The notes under the pieces: model-generated
Seen by the model: the letters and a program-made list of their open reading frames with translations, nothing else
Told to the model about the DNA's origin: nothing
The model's database searches: none
Shown here: positions 1-7,162 of the stretch, piece after piece
How positions within the stretch are numbered: the stretch's first letter is position 1
Layout: each line of letters starts with the position of its first letter
From: Peptacetobacter sp900539645
GTDB taxonomy: Bacteria; Bacillota; Clostridia; Peptostreptococcales; Peptostreptococcaceae
Assembly: GCF_047807365.1 (NCBI RefSeq)
Contig: NZ_JBLOUI010000056.1
Location: 1-12,793, forward strand
Direction: 5' to 3'
DNA: 12,793 nucleotides
Program-made: the position numbers and the translations under genes

Positions 1-5
1 TATAG

Positions 6-85
6 ACTCATATCATTTTCTCCTTGGTTTTAATTTTTGTTGGCATGAATATTATACCAAGAAAATGATATGAGTTCTTTTTTTT
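6..85. promoter_or_regulatory. Large inverted repeat with T-tract; plus-strand terminator or minus-strand start region
   Basis: Bases 6-20 pair perfectly with 61-75, and 24-27 pair with 57-60. This gives a 19-bp stem with a 3-base bulge (21-23) and a 29-base loop. On the plus strand the stem is followed by eight T (78-85), which fits an intrinsic terminator of a gene to the left. On the minus strand the same DNA holds TATAAT (56-51), AAGGAG (25-20) and an ATG (11-9) eight bases further on, which fits the start of a gene leaving the window. Both readings cannot be decided at the edge. Confidence 0.6.
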
Positions 86-116
86 GTTGCACTTAGATTA
101 TAAATTCAAGCTCTCC

Positions 117-146
117 AAAAAAGACCTCGATTTCACGAGATCTTTT
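117..146 (-). terminator. Intrinsic terminator of the reductase/peptidase unit
   Basis: Read on the minus strand, bases 146-136 pair with 129-119 in an 11-bp stem with one G-U pair and a 6-base loop. The stem runs into a T-rich 3' side (six T in total). It lies about 20 bases after the stop of the P1-family peptidase, so it ends that transcript. Confidence 0.8.
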
Positions 147-164
147 AGTTATATTTCATTTATT

Positions 165-1139
165 TTATAGACAATTTTTTAGATATTCTTCGTCGTCTAT
201 TTTAGCGCTTTCAACAGCTTTCTTTATAGCTTTTTCCATAACCTTCGCTGCTAAACTACCGACAACATTTACATCGCTTACAACTTCTCCAATACTACAA
301 GCATAGATACTATCTCCATCTGCCATAGTTCCCACTGGATTTATACATCTAGCATAGGCATTTCTAGTCATTGAAGCTATTTTATTAAGCTTAGCCTTGT
401 CAAATTTTGCATTACATACAACACAACCTATTGTAGTATTTGTCTTATCTAAATTTGGAGGTGTAGTAACCATTCTAACAAGTACTTCCTCTGAATCTAA
501 AAATACCTTTCTTTCAGGATCCATAAGTCCTGCAATTTTTTGTGCATTTGATGAGTCAAATATATCTCCAACTGCATTCACCGCCACTATTGCTGCTATT
601 TTTAATTCTCCAACCTGAATTGCATGTATTCCAAGTCCTGCTTTTGTAGCTTGTTTTAGTCCTAGTACTTTTCCAACAGTAGCTCCAGTTCCTGCACCAA
701 TATTTCCCATAGAATCATCACATTCTTCTAATGCTTTCATGCAAGCTTCGTATCCCATAGCTGAGTCAGGTCTAATATCTGCACGACCATATGCTAAATC
801 ATATATACAAGATTGACAAACAAGTGGAACTTTTGCAAATCCTGTATCAAATCCTATTCCTTTTTCTTCAAGACAACGCATTACACCATCTGAAGCAGCA
901 AGTCCAAATGCACTTCCTCCTGATAATACTACAGCATTTAGTGGATTATCAGCGGTCATACTACTTGTTAAAGGAGTTTCTCTTGAAGCAGGTCCTCCTC
1001 CACTTATATCACAACCTGCCTGTGCTCCATTTTTAAAGTATATTACACTTACACCGGTTTTTGCTTCATCATTTTGTGCATTTCCTATAGACACGCCGTC
1101 AATTTCTTTGATTGAAATTTCTTTTATTAAACTTTCCAT
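165..1139 (-). CDS. P1/S58-family (DmpA-like) self-processing peptidase or amidase
   Basis: The 324-residue protein belongs to the DmpA/NylC N-terminal-nucleophile family (S58, P1 family peptidases), which cut themselves into two chains and hydrolyse N-terminal residues or unusual amide bonds. Family signatures seen: an early glycine-rich stretch (ISGGGPASRET, about 45-55), LSGGSAFGLAASDGV (72-86), GNIGAGTGATVGK (145-157), and TNTTIG (233-238). By analogy with NylC, self-cleavage is expected between Asn234 and Thr235, leaving Thr235 as nucleophile. There is no signal peptide or membrane segment, so it is cytoplasmic. The ATG start has a GAGGAG ribosome site. The gene follows the FMN reductase by 70 bases on the same strand and is probably cotranscribed. 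The length is normal for the family. The substrate cannot be told from sequence; beta-amino acid peptides, arylamides or cyclic amides are all possible. Confidence 0.88.
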   Translation of the reverse strand: MESLIKEISIKEIDGVSIGNAQNDEAKTGVSVIYFKNGAQAGCDISGGGPASRETPLTSSMTADNPLNAVVLSGGSAFGLAASDGVMRCLEEKGIGFDTGFAKVPLVCQSCIYDLAYGRADIRPDSAMGYEACMKALEECDDSMGNIGAGTGATVGKVLGLKQATKAGLGIHAIQVGELKIAAIVAVNAVGDIFDSSNAQKIAGLMDPERKVFLDSEEVLVRMVTTPPNLDKTNTTIGCVVCNAKFDKAKLNKIASMTRNAYARCINPVGTMADGDSIYACSIGEVVSDVNVVGSLAAKVMEKAIKKAVESAKIDDEEYLKNCL

Positions 1140-1209
1140 CCTTCCAACTCCTCTTTATTAGTTTTACATTTATCGTCTTTTTATCTAGTATTTTAATTTA
1201 TATAATTTA

Positions 1210-1764
1210 TTATTCTTCATCTAAAAATTTTAAGAATTCTTCTGCCTGTTTTTTTAATTCTTCTTTCTTATCATCAGAAAGAGTTAGTTCATTATTTGCC
1301 CAAGCTTCAGGATTTATTGTAACTCCTACCTGAGTTTCCATTACCTTCATTCCCATGATTTCTAATAAATCTTTTAACTTTCCTCTACTTCCAGCAGCCG
1401 CACTCTTTCCCGCAACCCCACTTATAGCAACCTTTTTGCCTGTAACTGATGAACCATTTGCATAGTCATTTGGTTTATGTGGTCTTGAAATCCAGTCTAG
1501 TAGATTTTTTAAAACTCCAGGATAACTAGAATTGTACTCTGGTGTAAATATCCATAGTCCATCTGCACCTTCAACTTCTGAACGAACACGAAGAATTTGT
1601 TCTGGTGTTGGGAATTCTATATCCTGATTCATAAACGGAATATCTCCATATGAAAGGAATGATACCTCTGCTTTTCCTTTGAGTTCTTCTGCTATAATAT
1701 TAGCCCGCTGTCTATTAAAAGACTCTTTTCTCATAGATCCTACAACAAATAATATTTTTTTCAT
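1210..1764 (-). CDS. NADPH-dependent FMN reductase (flavodoxin-like)
   Basis: A 184-residue flavodoxin-fold reductase of the NADPH_dep_red (PF03358-like) family, which uses NAD(P)H and bound FMN to reduce flavin, quinones, azo compounds or chromate. The N-terminus has the FMN phosphate loop GSMRKESFNR. The middle has the typical PEYNSSYPGVLKNLLDW segment that contacts flavin and the dimer partner, followed by GKKVAISGVAG. I chose the ATG at 1764 rather than one 24 bases upstream because GGAGG sits seven bases before it and the extra residues (MQGNGGFI) lie over that ribosome site. It is the first gene of a unit with the P1-family peptidase. A detoxification or redox-balancing role is likely; the physiological acceptor is unknown. 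Confidence 0.87.
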   Translation of the reverse strand: MKKILFVVGSMRKESFNRQRANIIAEELKGKAEVSFLSYGDIPFMNQDIEFPTPEQILRVRSEVEGADGLWIFTPEYNSSYPGVLKNLLDWISRPHKPNDYANGSSVTGKKVAISGVAGKSAAAGSRGKLKDLLEIMGMKVMETQVGVTINPEAWANNELTLSDDKKEELKKQAEEFLKFLDEE

Positions 1765-1798
1765 GATAAAACCTCCATTTCCTTGCAAATAAAATTTT

Positions 1799-1854
1799 TT
1801 GTATTATACACTAGGAATTAATGTAGCTTTTCCATTACTTTAATTATAATACAA
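1799..1854. promoter_or_regulatory. Inverted repeat with a TATAAT box in each arm; likely reductase promoter region
   Basis: TTGTATTATA (1799-1808) is repeated in inverse form as TATAATACAA (1845-1854) with 36 bases between. The left arm carries a minus-strand TATAAT (1808-1803), about 40 bases upstream of the FMN reductase start, suitable as its -10 box; no good -35 is visible. The right arm carries TATAAT on the plus strand, which is far (over 100 bases) from the regulator gene at 1965. Confidence 0.45.
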
Positions 1855-1899
1855 AGGAAATAAAAAACAATCTTTTACGTTTATCTCTTATTTTTTTAT

Positions 1900-1942
1900 C
1901 ATTTGAAACTTTTTTGTATTGCTAATGAAACTTATCTATGAT
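1900..1942 (+). promoter_or_regulatory. Promoter of the deoR-family gene with two operator half-sites
   Basis: TTGTAT (1914-1919), a 17-base spacer and TATGAT (1937-1942) form a good sigma-A promoter for the regulator. TGAAACTT occurs at 1904-1911 and again at 1926-1933, exactly 22 bp apart. One copy touches the upstream edge of the -35 box and the other lies inside the spacer. This placement fits autorepression. The first copy is part of the 15-base word CATTTGAAACTTTTT, which also occurs at 3768-3782. Confidence 0.6.
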
Positions 1943-1964
1943 AATCTAAAAAAGAGGTGAAATT

Positions 1965-2717
1965 ATGAATAAAAGACAATCGCAAATATTAGATTTGCTT
2001 ACACAGAATAAAAAACTAAAAGTAACTGAGCTTTCTGATGTTTTAAATGTTTCTCAAGTAACTATTCGTAAAGATTTATCTGCTCTTGAAGACAGTGGAA
2101 TAATAGTTAGAGAGCATGGATATGCAAAATTAAACGAAAGCGATGATATTAATAATAGATTGGCATACCATTACGATATTAAACAAAAAATAGCAGAAAA
2201 AGCTGTAGAAAGTATAGAAGACGGAGAAACAGTTATGATTGAGTCTGGATCTTGCTGTGCTCTAGTTGCATTAGAGATTGCTAAAACAAAAAAAGACGTA
2301 ACTCTTATAACAAATTCTGCTTTTATCGCCGATTATATTAGAAAAACAGGAAATGTTAGAATTATACTATTAGGTGGCGAGTATCAAGAAGAATCTCAGG
2401 TTATGGTGGGCCCTATCACTAGAAAATGTGCTGAGGGATTTTTTGTAGATAAGCTATTTGTAGGAACTGATGGTTTTACAAAGGAAACAGGATTTACAGG
2501 AAACGACTATATGAGAAGTGAAGCTGTAAAAGATATGGCTAAACAGGCTAGCAATGTAATAATTGTTACAGACTCTGTAAAATTCCAACAAAAAGGTGTT
2601 GTAAGTCTACTTGATACTAAAAAAGTATCTTATGTATACACAGATTCAAACATTCCCGAAGATGCTGAAGAATATTTAGTTGAAAATAATATAAAAGTAA
2701 TAAAAACAGAAAATTAA
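1965..2717 (+). CDS. DeoR/GlpR-family transcriptional regulator
   Basis: A 250-residue regulator. Residues 3-56 form the winged helix-turn-helix of DeoR-type regulators (KRQSQILDLL at the start, recognition helix around VSQVTIRKDLSALE, 29-42). Residues about 75-235 form the DeoR C-terminal sensor, an isomerase-like fold that binds phosphorylated sugars: DGETVMIESG (87-96), VTLITNS (112-118), LLGGEY (135-140) and VDKLFVGTDGF (161-171). After the ESGS loop it has CysCys (97-98) where relatives usually have threonines, which may reflect a different ligand. The ATG start has GAGGTGA upstream. It is convergent with the activase gene and shares a bidirectional terminator with it. Operator-like words at its own promoter and at the activase/radical-enzyme divergent region suggest it controls that module and itself; a sugar phosphate such as 1,5-anhydroglucitol-6-phosphate is a guess for the effector. 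Confidence 0.9.
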   Translation: MNKRQSQILDLLTQNKKLKVTELSDVLNVSQVTIRKDLSALEDSGIIVREHGYAKLNESDDINNRLAYHYDIKQKIAEKAVESIEDGETVMIESGSCCALVALEIAKTKKDVTLITNSAFIADYIRKTGNVRIILLGGEYQEESQVMVGPITRKCAEGFFVDKLFVGTDGFTKETGFTGNDYMRSEAVKDMAKQASNVIIVTDSVKFQQKGVVSLLDTKKVSYVYTDSNIPEDAEEYLVENNIKVIKTEN

Positions 2718-2718
2718 A

Positions 2719-2752
2719 AGGACAAGAGTGTAACCACTCTTGTCCTAATTTT
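2719..2752. terminator. Bidirectional intrinsic terminator between convergent genes
   Basis: GGACAAGAGTG (2720-2730) pairs perfectly with CACTCTTGTCC (2735-2745) around a 4-base loop, with one more A-T pair outside. T-rich runs follow on both strands (TAATTTTATTT on plus, TTTTAATTTT on minus). It serves the regulator gene on plus and the activase gene on minus. Confidence 0.88.
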
Positions 2753-2767
2753 ATTTACTACTACTTT

Positions 2768-3664
2768 TTAGAAAAAGCAATTTAGTCCTTTGTCTAAGAA
2801 GATTTTCTGATATTCTTCTAGGTCTTCTGGATAAAGGGCTTTTTTGTTTTTGTATTTGTAGTTTCTATTTAGCAGTTCGTATTTTTTTTCGCCAAACTGG
2901 TGGAATGGAAGTAGCTGCACTTTTTTAGCTCCGACCTCTACTAATAATTCAGCAAGTCCTTCTGCATCCTCTAATGAGTCGTTAAAATCTGGGATAACTG
3001 GAATTCTAGGAAGTACTTCTATTCCATTATCTATCGCCCATTTTAAGTTTTCCACTATTAAATCATTGTACACCTTTGTTCCGTTGTAGTGTTTTTCTCT
3101 GTCGTAGTGCTTAACATCAAATAGAAGCAAGTCTAACTCTCTAGCCAATTCTTCAAAAGTTTCCTTCTTTACATATCCTGTAGTTTCAATCGCAACATGA
3201 ACCGAATTTTTCTTTAATTCTGCTATAAGTTTCTTTAAAAAGTCAGGCTGGCTCATACCTTCTCCACCAGAGATTGTAACTCCTCCGCCAGATTCTTCAT
3301 AGAAATCTATATCCTGCATACATATATCTACAATTTCCTCTATTGTCTGGTAATCACCTTCATAAGATAATGCTCTATTAGGACATGAATTTACACAAGT
3401 TAAACATCCCACGCATTTATCTTCATTTATAATTATCTTATTATCTTCATAAGTTATCGCTCTATTTGGACATGCTGCCACACAAGATAAGCAATGAGAA
3501 CATTTACTCTGATCGTGTAAAATCTGAACATTTTTTATCTGAGATTCGGGATTTGAACACCACTCGCATCTAAGCGGACATCCTTTAAAGAATACTGTAG
3601 TTCTTATCCCTGGCCCATCGTGTATACTAAACTTCTGAATATTAAACGTAATTCCCTTTTCCAA
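2768..3664 (-). CDS. Glycyl radical enzyme activating enzyme (radical SAM, two ferredoxin clusters)
   Basis: A 298-residue radical S-adenosylmethionine activase that installs the glycyl radical on its partner enzyme. C29-x3-C33-x2-C36 (in KGCPLRCEWC) binds the SAM-cleaving [4Fe-4S] cluster. Residues 55-65 (CSHCLSCVAAC) and 84-94 (CVGCLTCVNSC) are two further ferredoxin-type clusters, as in activases of dehydratase/lyase-type glycyl radical enzymes rather than the short pyruvate formate-lyase activase. SGGEG (132-136) is the SAM amino-group motif. The start is a TTG at 3664, eight bases after AAGGAG; no ATG in the frame fits better. It is transcribed divergently from the radical enzyme gene across 226 bases, the obvious partner, and would correspond to E. 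coli YbiY. Activity requires anoxic conditions. Confidence 0.93.
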   Translation of the reverse strand: MEKGITFNIQKFSIHDGPGIRTTVFFKGCPLRCEWCSNPESQIKNVQILHDQSKCSHCLSCVAACPNRAITYEDNKIIINEDKCVGCLTCVNSCPNRALSYEGDYQTIEEIVDICMQDIDFYEESGGGVTISGGEGMSQPDFLKKLIAELKKNSVHVAIETTGYVKKETFEELARELDLLLFDVKHYDREKHYNGTKVYNDLIVENLKWAIDNGIEVLPRIPVIPDFNDSLEDAEGLAELLVEVGAKKVQLLPFHQFGEKKYELLNRNYKYKNKKALYPEDLEEYQKIFLDKGLNCFF

Positions 3665-3760
3665 AAAATCATCTCCTTATATATTAATCTATATTATTTC
3701 CAAAATTTATCTTTTATTACATTTAAAATAATATCATTTACTCTAGTAAAAGTAAATATT

Positions 3761-3802
3761 AAAGTTTCATTTGAAACTTTTTAAACTTTTATTTGAAGTT
3801 TT
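3761..3802. promoter_or_regulatory. Probable DeoR-family operator in the activase/radical-enzyme divergent region
   Basis: AAAGTTTCA (3761-3769) and TGAAACTTT (3772-3780) are perfect inverted arms around TT. A further imperfect half-site TGAAGTTTT starts at 3794, 22 bp after the TGAAACTTT copy. The same half-site and 22-bp spacing are found at the regulator's own promoter (1904 and 1926). The site lies between the divergent activase (-) and radical enzyme (+) genes and could control both. Confidence 0.55.
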
Positions 3803-3804
3803 TA

Positions 3805-3833
3805 TTTATCTTTTTTGCAAGACGTGGTATACT
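3805..3833 (+). promoter_or_regulatory. Probable promoter of the glycyl radical enzyme/aldolase operon
   Basis: TGGTATACT (3825-3833) is an extended -10 element with a weak TTTATC -35 (3805-3810) at 17 bases. An alternative is TTGCAA (3815-3820) with TATAGA (3839-3844) at 18 bases. Either gives a leader of about 40-50 bases before the start at 3891 and places the operator-like repeats just upstream. Confidence 0.45.
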
Positions 3834-3890
3834 TTGATTATAGAATGAAATACTAAATAGTTACGGATGAAACTAAAAGGAGGAAATTTT

Positions 3891-6302
3891 ATGAAAAATG
3901 TTGAACATTTCGGTGATTTAACACCTAGAATGAACGAATTTAGAGAAAATGTATTAAATAAGAAACCTTATATATGTGCAGAACGTGCATTATTAGCTAC
4001 AGAATCATATAAAGAAAATCGTAATCAGCCCGTAGTAATAAAACGTGCTATGATGTTAAAAAATATATTAGAAAAAATGTCTATATACATAGAAGACGAA
4101 ACTTTAATAGTAGGGAACCAGGCATCTGCTAACAGAAATGCCCCTATATTCCCAGAATATACACTAGAGTTCGTACTTAATGAGCTTGATTTATTCGAAA
4201 AACGTGATGGAGATGTTTTCTATATAACTGAAGAAACAAAAGAAGATTTAAGAAGCATCGCATCTTTCTGGGAAAACAACAACTTAAGAAGCAAAGGTGG
4301 AGCAATGCTTCCAGAAGAAGTTAGCGTATATATGGAAACTGGATTCTTTGGAATGGAAGGTAAATTAAACTCTGGTGATGCTCACCTAGCTGTTGACTAC
4401 GAAACAGTTTTAAAACAGGGATTAGTAGGATACGAAAAAAGAGTTTTAAAATTAAAAGATGAATTAGATTTATGCATTGCAGAAAATATAGATAAATACC
4501 ACTTCTATAGAGCAGTTTTAATAGTAATAGATGCTGTTAAAACTTATGCTGAACGTTTTAGCAAATTAGCTGCAGAAATGGCAGAAAAAGCTGAAGGTCA
4601 GAGAAAAGAAGAACTTCTTGAAATATCTCGTATATGTGCAAAAGTTCCTTATGAACCAGCAGAAACATTTAGAGAAGCAATACAGTCTACTTGGTTCATA
4701 CAGTTAATATTACAGATAGAATCTAACGGACACTCTTTATCTTACGGAAGATTTGATCAGTATTTATACCCATACTACAAACACGATAAAGATTTAGGAT
4801 TAATAACTGATGATGAAGTTGTTGAACTATTAGATAATTTATGGATAAAAACTTTAACTATAAATAAAGTTCGTAGTCAGTCTCATACATTTAGTAGTGC
4901 AGGAAGCCCAATGTATCAGAACGTTACAATAGGTGGACAGACTGTAGATAAAAAAGATGCAACTAATGAATTATCATTCTTAGTATTAAAATCTGTTGCA
5001 CAGACTAGACTACCTCAGCCTAACCTAACAGTTAGATACCACAGAAATATACCAAAAGCTTTCTTAGATGAGGCTGTTGAAGTTATGAAATTAGGAACTG
5101 GTATGCCAGCATTTAACTCTGATGAAGTTATAATACCTTCATTTATAGAAAAAGGAGTTAAAGAAGAGGACGCATACAACTACTCTGCAATAGGATGTGT
5201 TGAAACTGCAGTTCCAGGAAAATGGGGATACAGATGTACAGGAATGTCTTACATGAACTTCCCTAGAATACTTCTTATGGTAATGAATGACGGTGTCGAT
5301 ATGACAAGTGGAAAGAAATTCTTTGAAGGAAGTGGATACTTCAAGGATATGAAATCTTATGAAGAATTAGAACAGGCTATAGAAAAAGCTATGAGATACT
5401 TAACTAGAATGAGTGTTATCGTTGAAAATACTATAGACTTAGCTCTTGAAAGAGATGTTCCAGACATACTTTGCTCAGCATTAACTCAGGATTGTATAGG
5501 TAGAGGTAAAACTCTTAAAGAAGGTGGAGCAATATACGACTTCATATCTGGATTACAGGTTGGTATAGCAAACATGGCAGATAGTTTAGCAGCTATTAAA
5601 AAACTTGTATTCGATGAAAACAAAATAACTCCAGAACAGTTATGGAATGCATTATTAGATGACTTCACAACTGAAGAAAATAAAAAAATACAGCAGATGT
5701 TAATAAATGATGCACCTAAATACGGAAATGACAACGACTACGTGGATCAGCTAGTAGTTGATGTTTACAACGTGTACATAGATGAAATGAAGAAATATCC
5801 AAATACAAGACATGGTAGAGGTCCAATAGGTGGAATAAGATACGCTGGTACATCTTCTATATCAGCAAATGTAGGTCAGGGATTCTCAACTATGGCAACT
5901 CCTGATGGTAGAAATGCGAGAACTCCTCTTGCAGAAGGATGCTCTCCTGCTCATTCAATGGATAAAAAAGGACCAACAGCGGTATTCAAATCAGTTTCAA
6001 AATTACCAACTCACGAAATAACTGGTGGTGTGCTATTAAATCAGAAAGTAACTCCTCAGTTATTATCAAAAGAGGAAAATAAAGAAAAACTAGAAATGTT
6101 AATCAAAACATTCTTCAATAGATTAGATGGATACCATGTTCAGTACAATGTTGTTTCAAGAGATACTCTTATAGATGCTCAAAAACACCCAGAAAAACAC
6201 AGAGATTTAATAGTTAGAGTTGCCGGATACAGTGCATTCTTCAATGTATTATCAAAAGCAACACAGGACGATATAATTGGAAGAACAGAACAAACATTAT
6301 AA
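3891..6302 (+). CDS. ybiW: YbiW-type glycyl radical enzyme (predicted 1,5-anhydroglucitol-6-phosphate lyase)
   Basis: An 803-residue glycyl radical enzyme. The ATG at 3891 is chosen because AAGGAGG sits seven bases before it; an in-frame ATG at 3867 would add eight residues encoded across the ribosome site. GCVETAVPGKWGYRCTGMSY carries the active-site Cys436 and Glu438 pair of the dehydratase/C-O-lyase branch; the Cys-Cys pair of pyruvate formate-lyase is absent. RVAGYSAFF near the C-terminus carries the radical glycine, Gly779. From memory, the segments around GKWGYRCTGMS, SGLQVGIAN, NDAPKYGND and GPTAVFKSVSKLPT match E. coli YbiW closely and PflD less well. YbiW was reported to open the ring of 1,5-anhydroglucitol-6-phosphate to 1-deoxyfructose-6-phosphate. 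The divergent activase and the downstream aldolase gene support the same role here. It is cytoplasmic and oxygen-sensitive. The substrate assignment is by homology; the radical enzyme class is certain. Confidence 0.93.
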   Translation: MKNVEHFGDLTPRMNEFRENVLNKKPYICAERALLATESYKENRNQPVVIKRAMMLKNILEKMSIYIEDETLIVGNQASANRNAPIFPEYTLEFVLNELDLFEKRDGDVFYITEETKEDLRSIASFWENNNLRSKGGAMLPEEVSVYMETGFFGMEGKLNSGDAHLAVDYETVLKQGLVGYEKRVLKLKDELDLCIAENIDKYHFYRAVLIVIDAVKTYAERFSKLAAEMAEKAEGQRKEELLEISRICAKVPYEPAETFREAIQSTWFIQLILQIESNGHSLSYGRFDQYLYPYYKHDKDLGLITDDEVVELLDNLWIKTLTINKVRSQSHTFSSAGSPMYQNVTIGGQTVDKKDATNELSFLVLKSVAQTRLPQPNLTVRYHRNIPKAFLDEAVEVMKLGTGMPAFNSDEVIIPSFIEKGVKEEDAYNYSAIGCVETAVPGKWGYRCTGMSYMNFPRILLMVMNDGVDMTSGKKFFEGSGYFKDMKSYEELEQAIEKAMRYLTRMSVIVENTIDLALERDVPDILCSALTQDCIGRGKTLKEGGAIYDFISGLQVGIANMADSLAAIKKLVFDENKITPEQLWNALLDDFTTEENKKIQQMLINDAPKYGNDNDYVDQLVVDVYNVYIDEMKKYPNTRHGRGPIGGIRYAGTSSISANVGQGFSTMATPDGRNARTPLAEGCSPAHSMDKKGPTAVFKSVSKLPTHEITGGVLLNQKVTPQLLSKEENKEKLEMLIKTFFNRLDGYHVQYNVVSRDTLIDAQKHPEKHRDLIVRVAGYSAFFNVLSKATQDDIIGRTEQTL

Positions 6303-6347
6303 TTTAGTTTAAATTATGATAATATAAAATAAGATAAAATTTTTTAA

Positions 6348-6364
6348 AAAGCTATTATAGCTTT
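6348..6364 (+). other. Small hairpin just before the aldolase ribosome binding site
   Basis: AAAGCTA and TAGCTTT form a 7-bp stem with a 3-base loop, directly followed by AGGGGG, the ribosome site of the aldolase gene. There is no T-run after it, so it is not a terminator; it may be an RNA stability or translation element within the operon. It could also be chance in AT-rich DNA. Confidence 0.35.
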
Positions 6365-6380
6365 AGGGGGATATAATAAA

Positions 6381-7061
6381 ATGGAATTTATAGTAGATAC
6401 AGTTAATTTAGAAGAAATCAAGGATGCAGTTGAACATATGCCAATAGTTGGTGTAACTAGCAACCCATCTATAGTAAAGCAGACAAATCCAGAAAACTTC
6501 TTTGAACATATGAGAAAAATAAGAGAAATAATCGGTATGGAGAGAAGCCTTCACGTTCAGGTAATTTCAAAAAATAGCGACGAAATGGTGGCTGAAGCTC
6601 ATAGAATACTAAAAGAAATAGATGACCAGGTATATATAAAAGTTCCTGTTTCTTATGAAGGTATAAAAGCTATAAAAGTTTTAAAAGCAGAAGGTGTAAA
6701 GGTTACGGCTACTGCAGTTTACGATTTAATGCAGGCATATATGGCTTTAGCTGCTGAAGCTGATTATATAGCACCTTATGTTAATAGAATAGGAAACCTT
6801 GGTGCAGATCCAATGGATTTAATAAGCAATTTATCTGATAGAATAGCTGTTGACGGATACAATACTAAGATAGTTGCTGCATCATTCAAAGGTGTTCAGC
6901 AGGTTAGAGATTCATTCAACTTTGGGGCACATGCTATAACTGCTCCAGTTGCAGTATTAAAACAGATATTTGCAAATCCTAATATTGAAAAAGCAGTAGA
7001 TGACTTCAATAAAGATTGGTATGCAATGTATGGAGAAAATGTAGGTATTTGTGAATTATAA
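6381..7061 (+). CDS. fsa: Fructose-6-phosphate aldolase (FSA/TalC type)
   Basis: A 226-residue TIM-barrel enzyme of the small transaldolase/FSA family. Lys87 in YIKVPVSYEGIKAIK is the Schiff-base lysine. Gln60 (SLHVQVIS) and Tyr133 (IAPYVNRIG) occupy the positions that, in E. coli FsaA (Gln59, Tyr131), separate aldolases from true transaldolases (Glu and Phe), so aldolase activity is predicted. The N-terminal DTVNLEEIK and GVTSNPSIVKQT are typical. The gene starts 78 bases after the glycyl radical enzyme with no terminator between, so the two are an operon. In the YbiW pathway this enzyme cleaves 1-deoxyfructose-6-phosphate to hydroxyacetone and glyceraldehyde-3-phosphate. Annotation pipelines often call such proteins transaldolase; the residues seen argue against that. 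Confidence 0.92.
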   Translation: MEFIVDTVNLEEIKDAVEHMPIVGVTSNPSIVKQTNPENFFEHMRKIREIIGMERSLHVQVISKNSDEMVAEAHRILKEIDDQVYIKVPVSYEGIKAIKVLKAEGVKVTATAVYDLMQAYMALAAEADYIAPYVNRIGNLGADPMDLISNLSDRIAVDGYNTKIVAASFKGVQQVRDSFNFGAHAITAPVAVLKQIFANPNIEKAVDDFNKDWYAMYGENVGICEL

Positions 7062-7067
7062 AAGTAT

Positions 7068-7103
7068 AGGCTGTTGCAATTTTGCAATGGCCTTAATTTT
7101 TAT
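7068..7103 (+). terminator. Intrinsic terminator of the radical enzyme/aldolase operon
   Basis: AGGCTGTTGC (7068-7077) pairs with GCAATGGCCT (7084-7093) in a continuous 10-bp stem that includes two G-U pairs, with a 6-base AT loop. A run of five T (7097-7101) follows. It lies seven bases after the aldolase stop codon. Confidence 0.8.
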
Positions 7104-7162
7104 AATTTCACAAATCACTACACAGCTGAAAGCTAAGTAAGTATTAAAATATTATATAATTT

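Noticed and set aside
397..1333. Open frames on plus (397-618, 791-1036, 1112-1333) opposite the peptidase and reductase genes
   Set aside because: They lie antisense to well-conserved genes, lack ribosome sites and have no recognisable protein features.
3867..3890. Upstream ATG giving the radical enzyme eight extra residues
   Set aside because: The extra codons run through the AAGGAGG ribosome site, which is ideally spaced for the ATG at 3891.
3891..6302. Calling the large enzyme pyruvate formate-lyase, choline TMA-lyase or hydroxyphenylacetate decarboxylase
   Set aside because: The Cys-Cys pair of pyruvate formate-lyase is absent. No microcompartment genes (choline lyase) or small decarboxylase subunit is near. 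The segments around the active site match YbiW best and an FSA gene follows.
6381..7061. Transaldolase annotation for the small aldolase
   Set aside because: Gln60 and Tyr133 are the FSA-type residues, and the operon context favours an aldolase.
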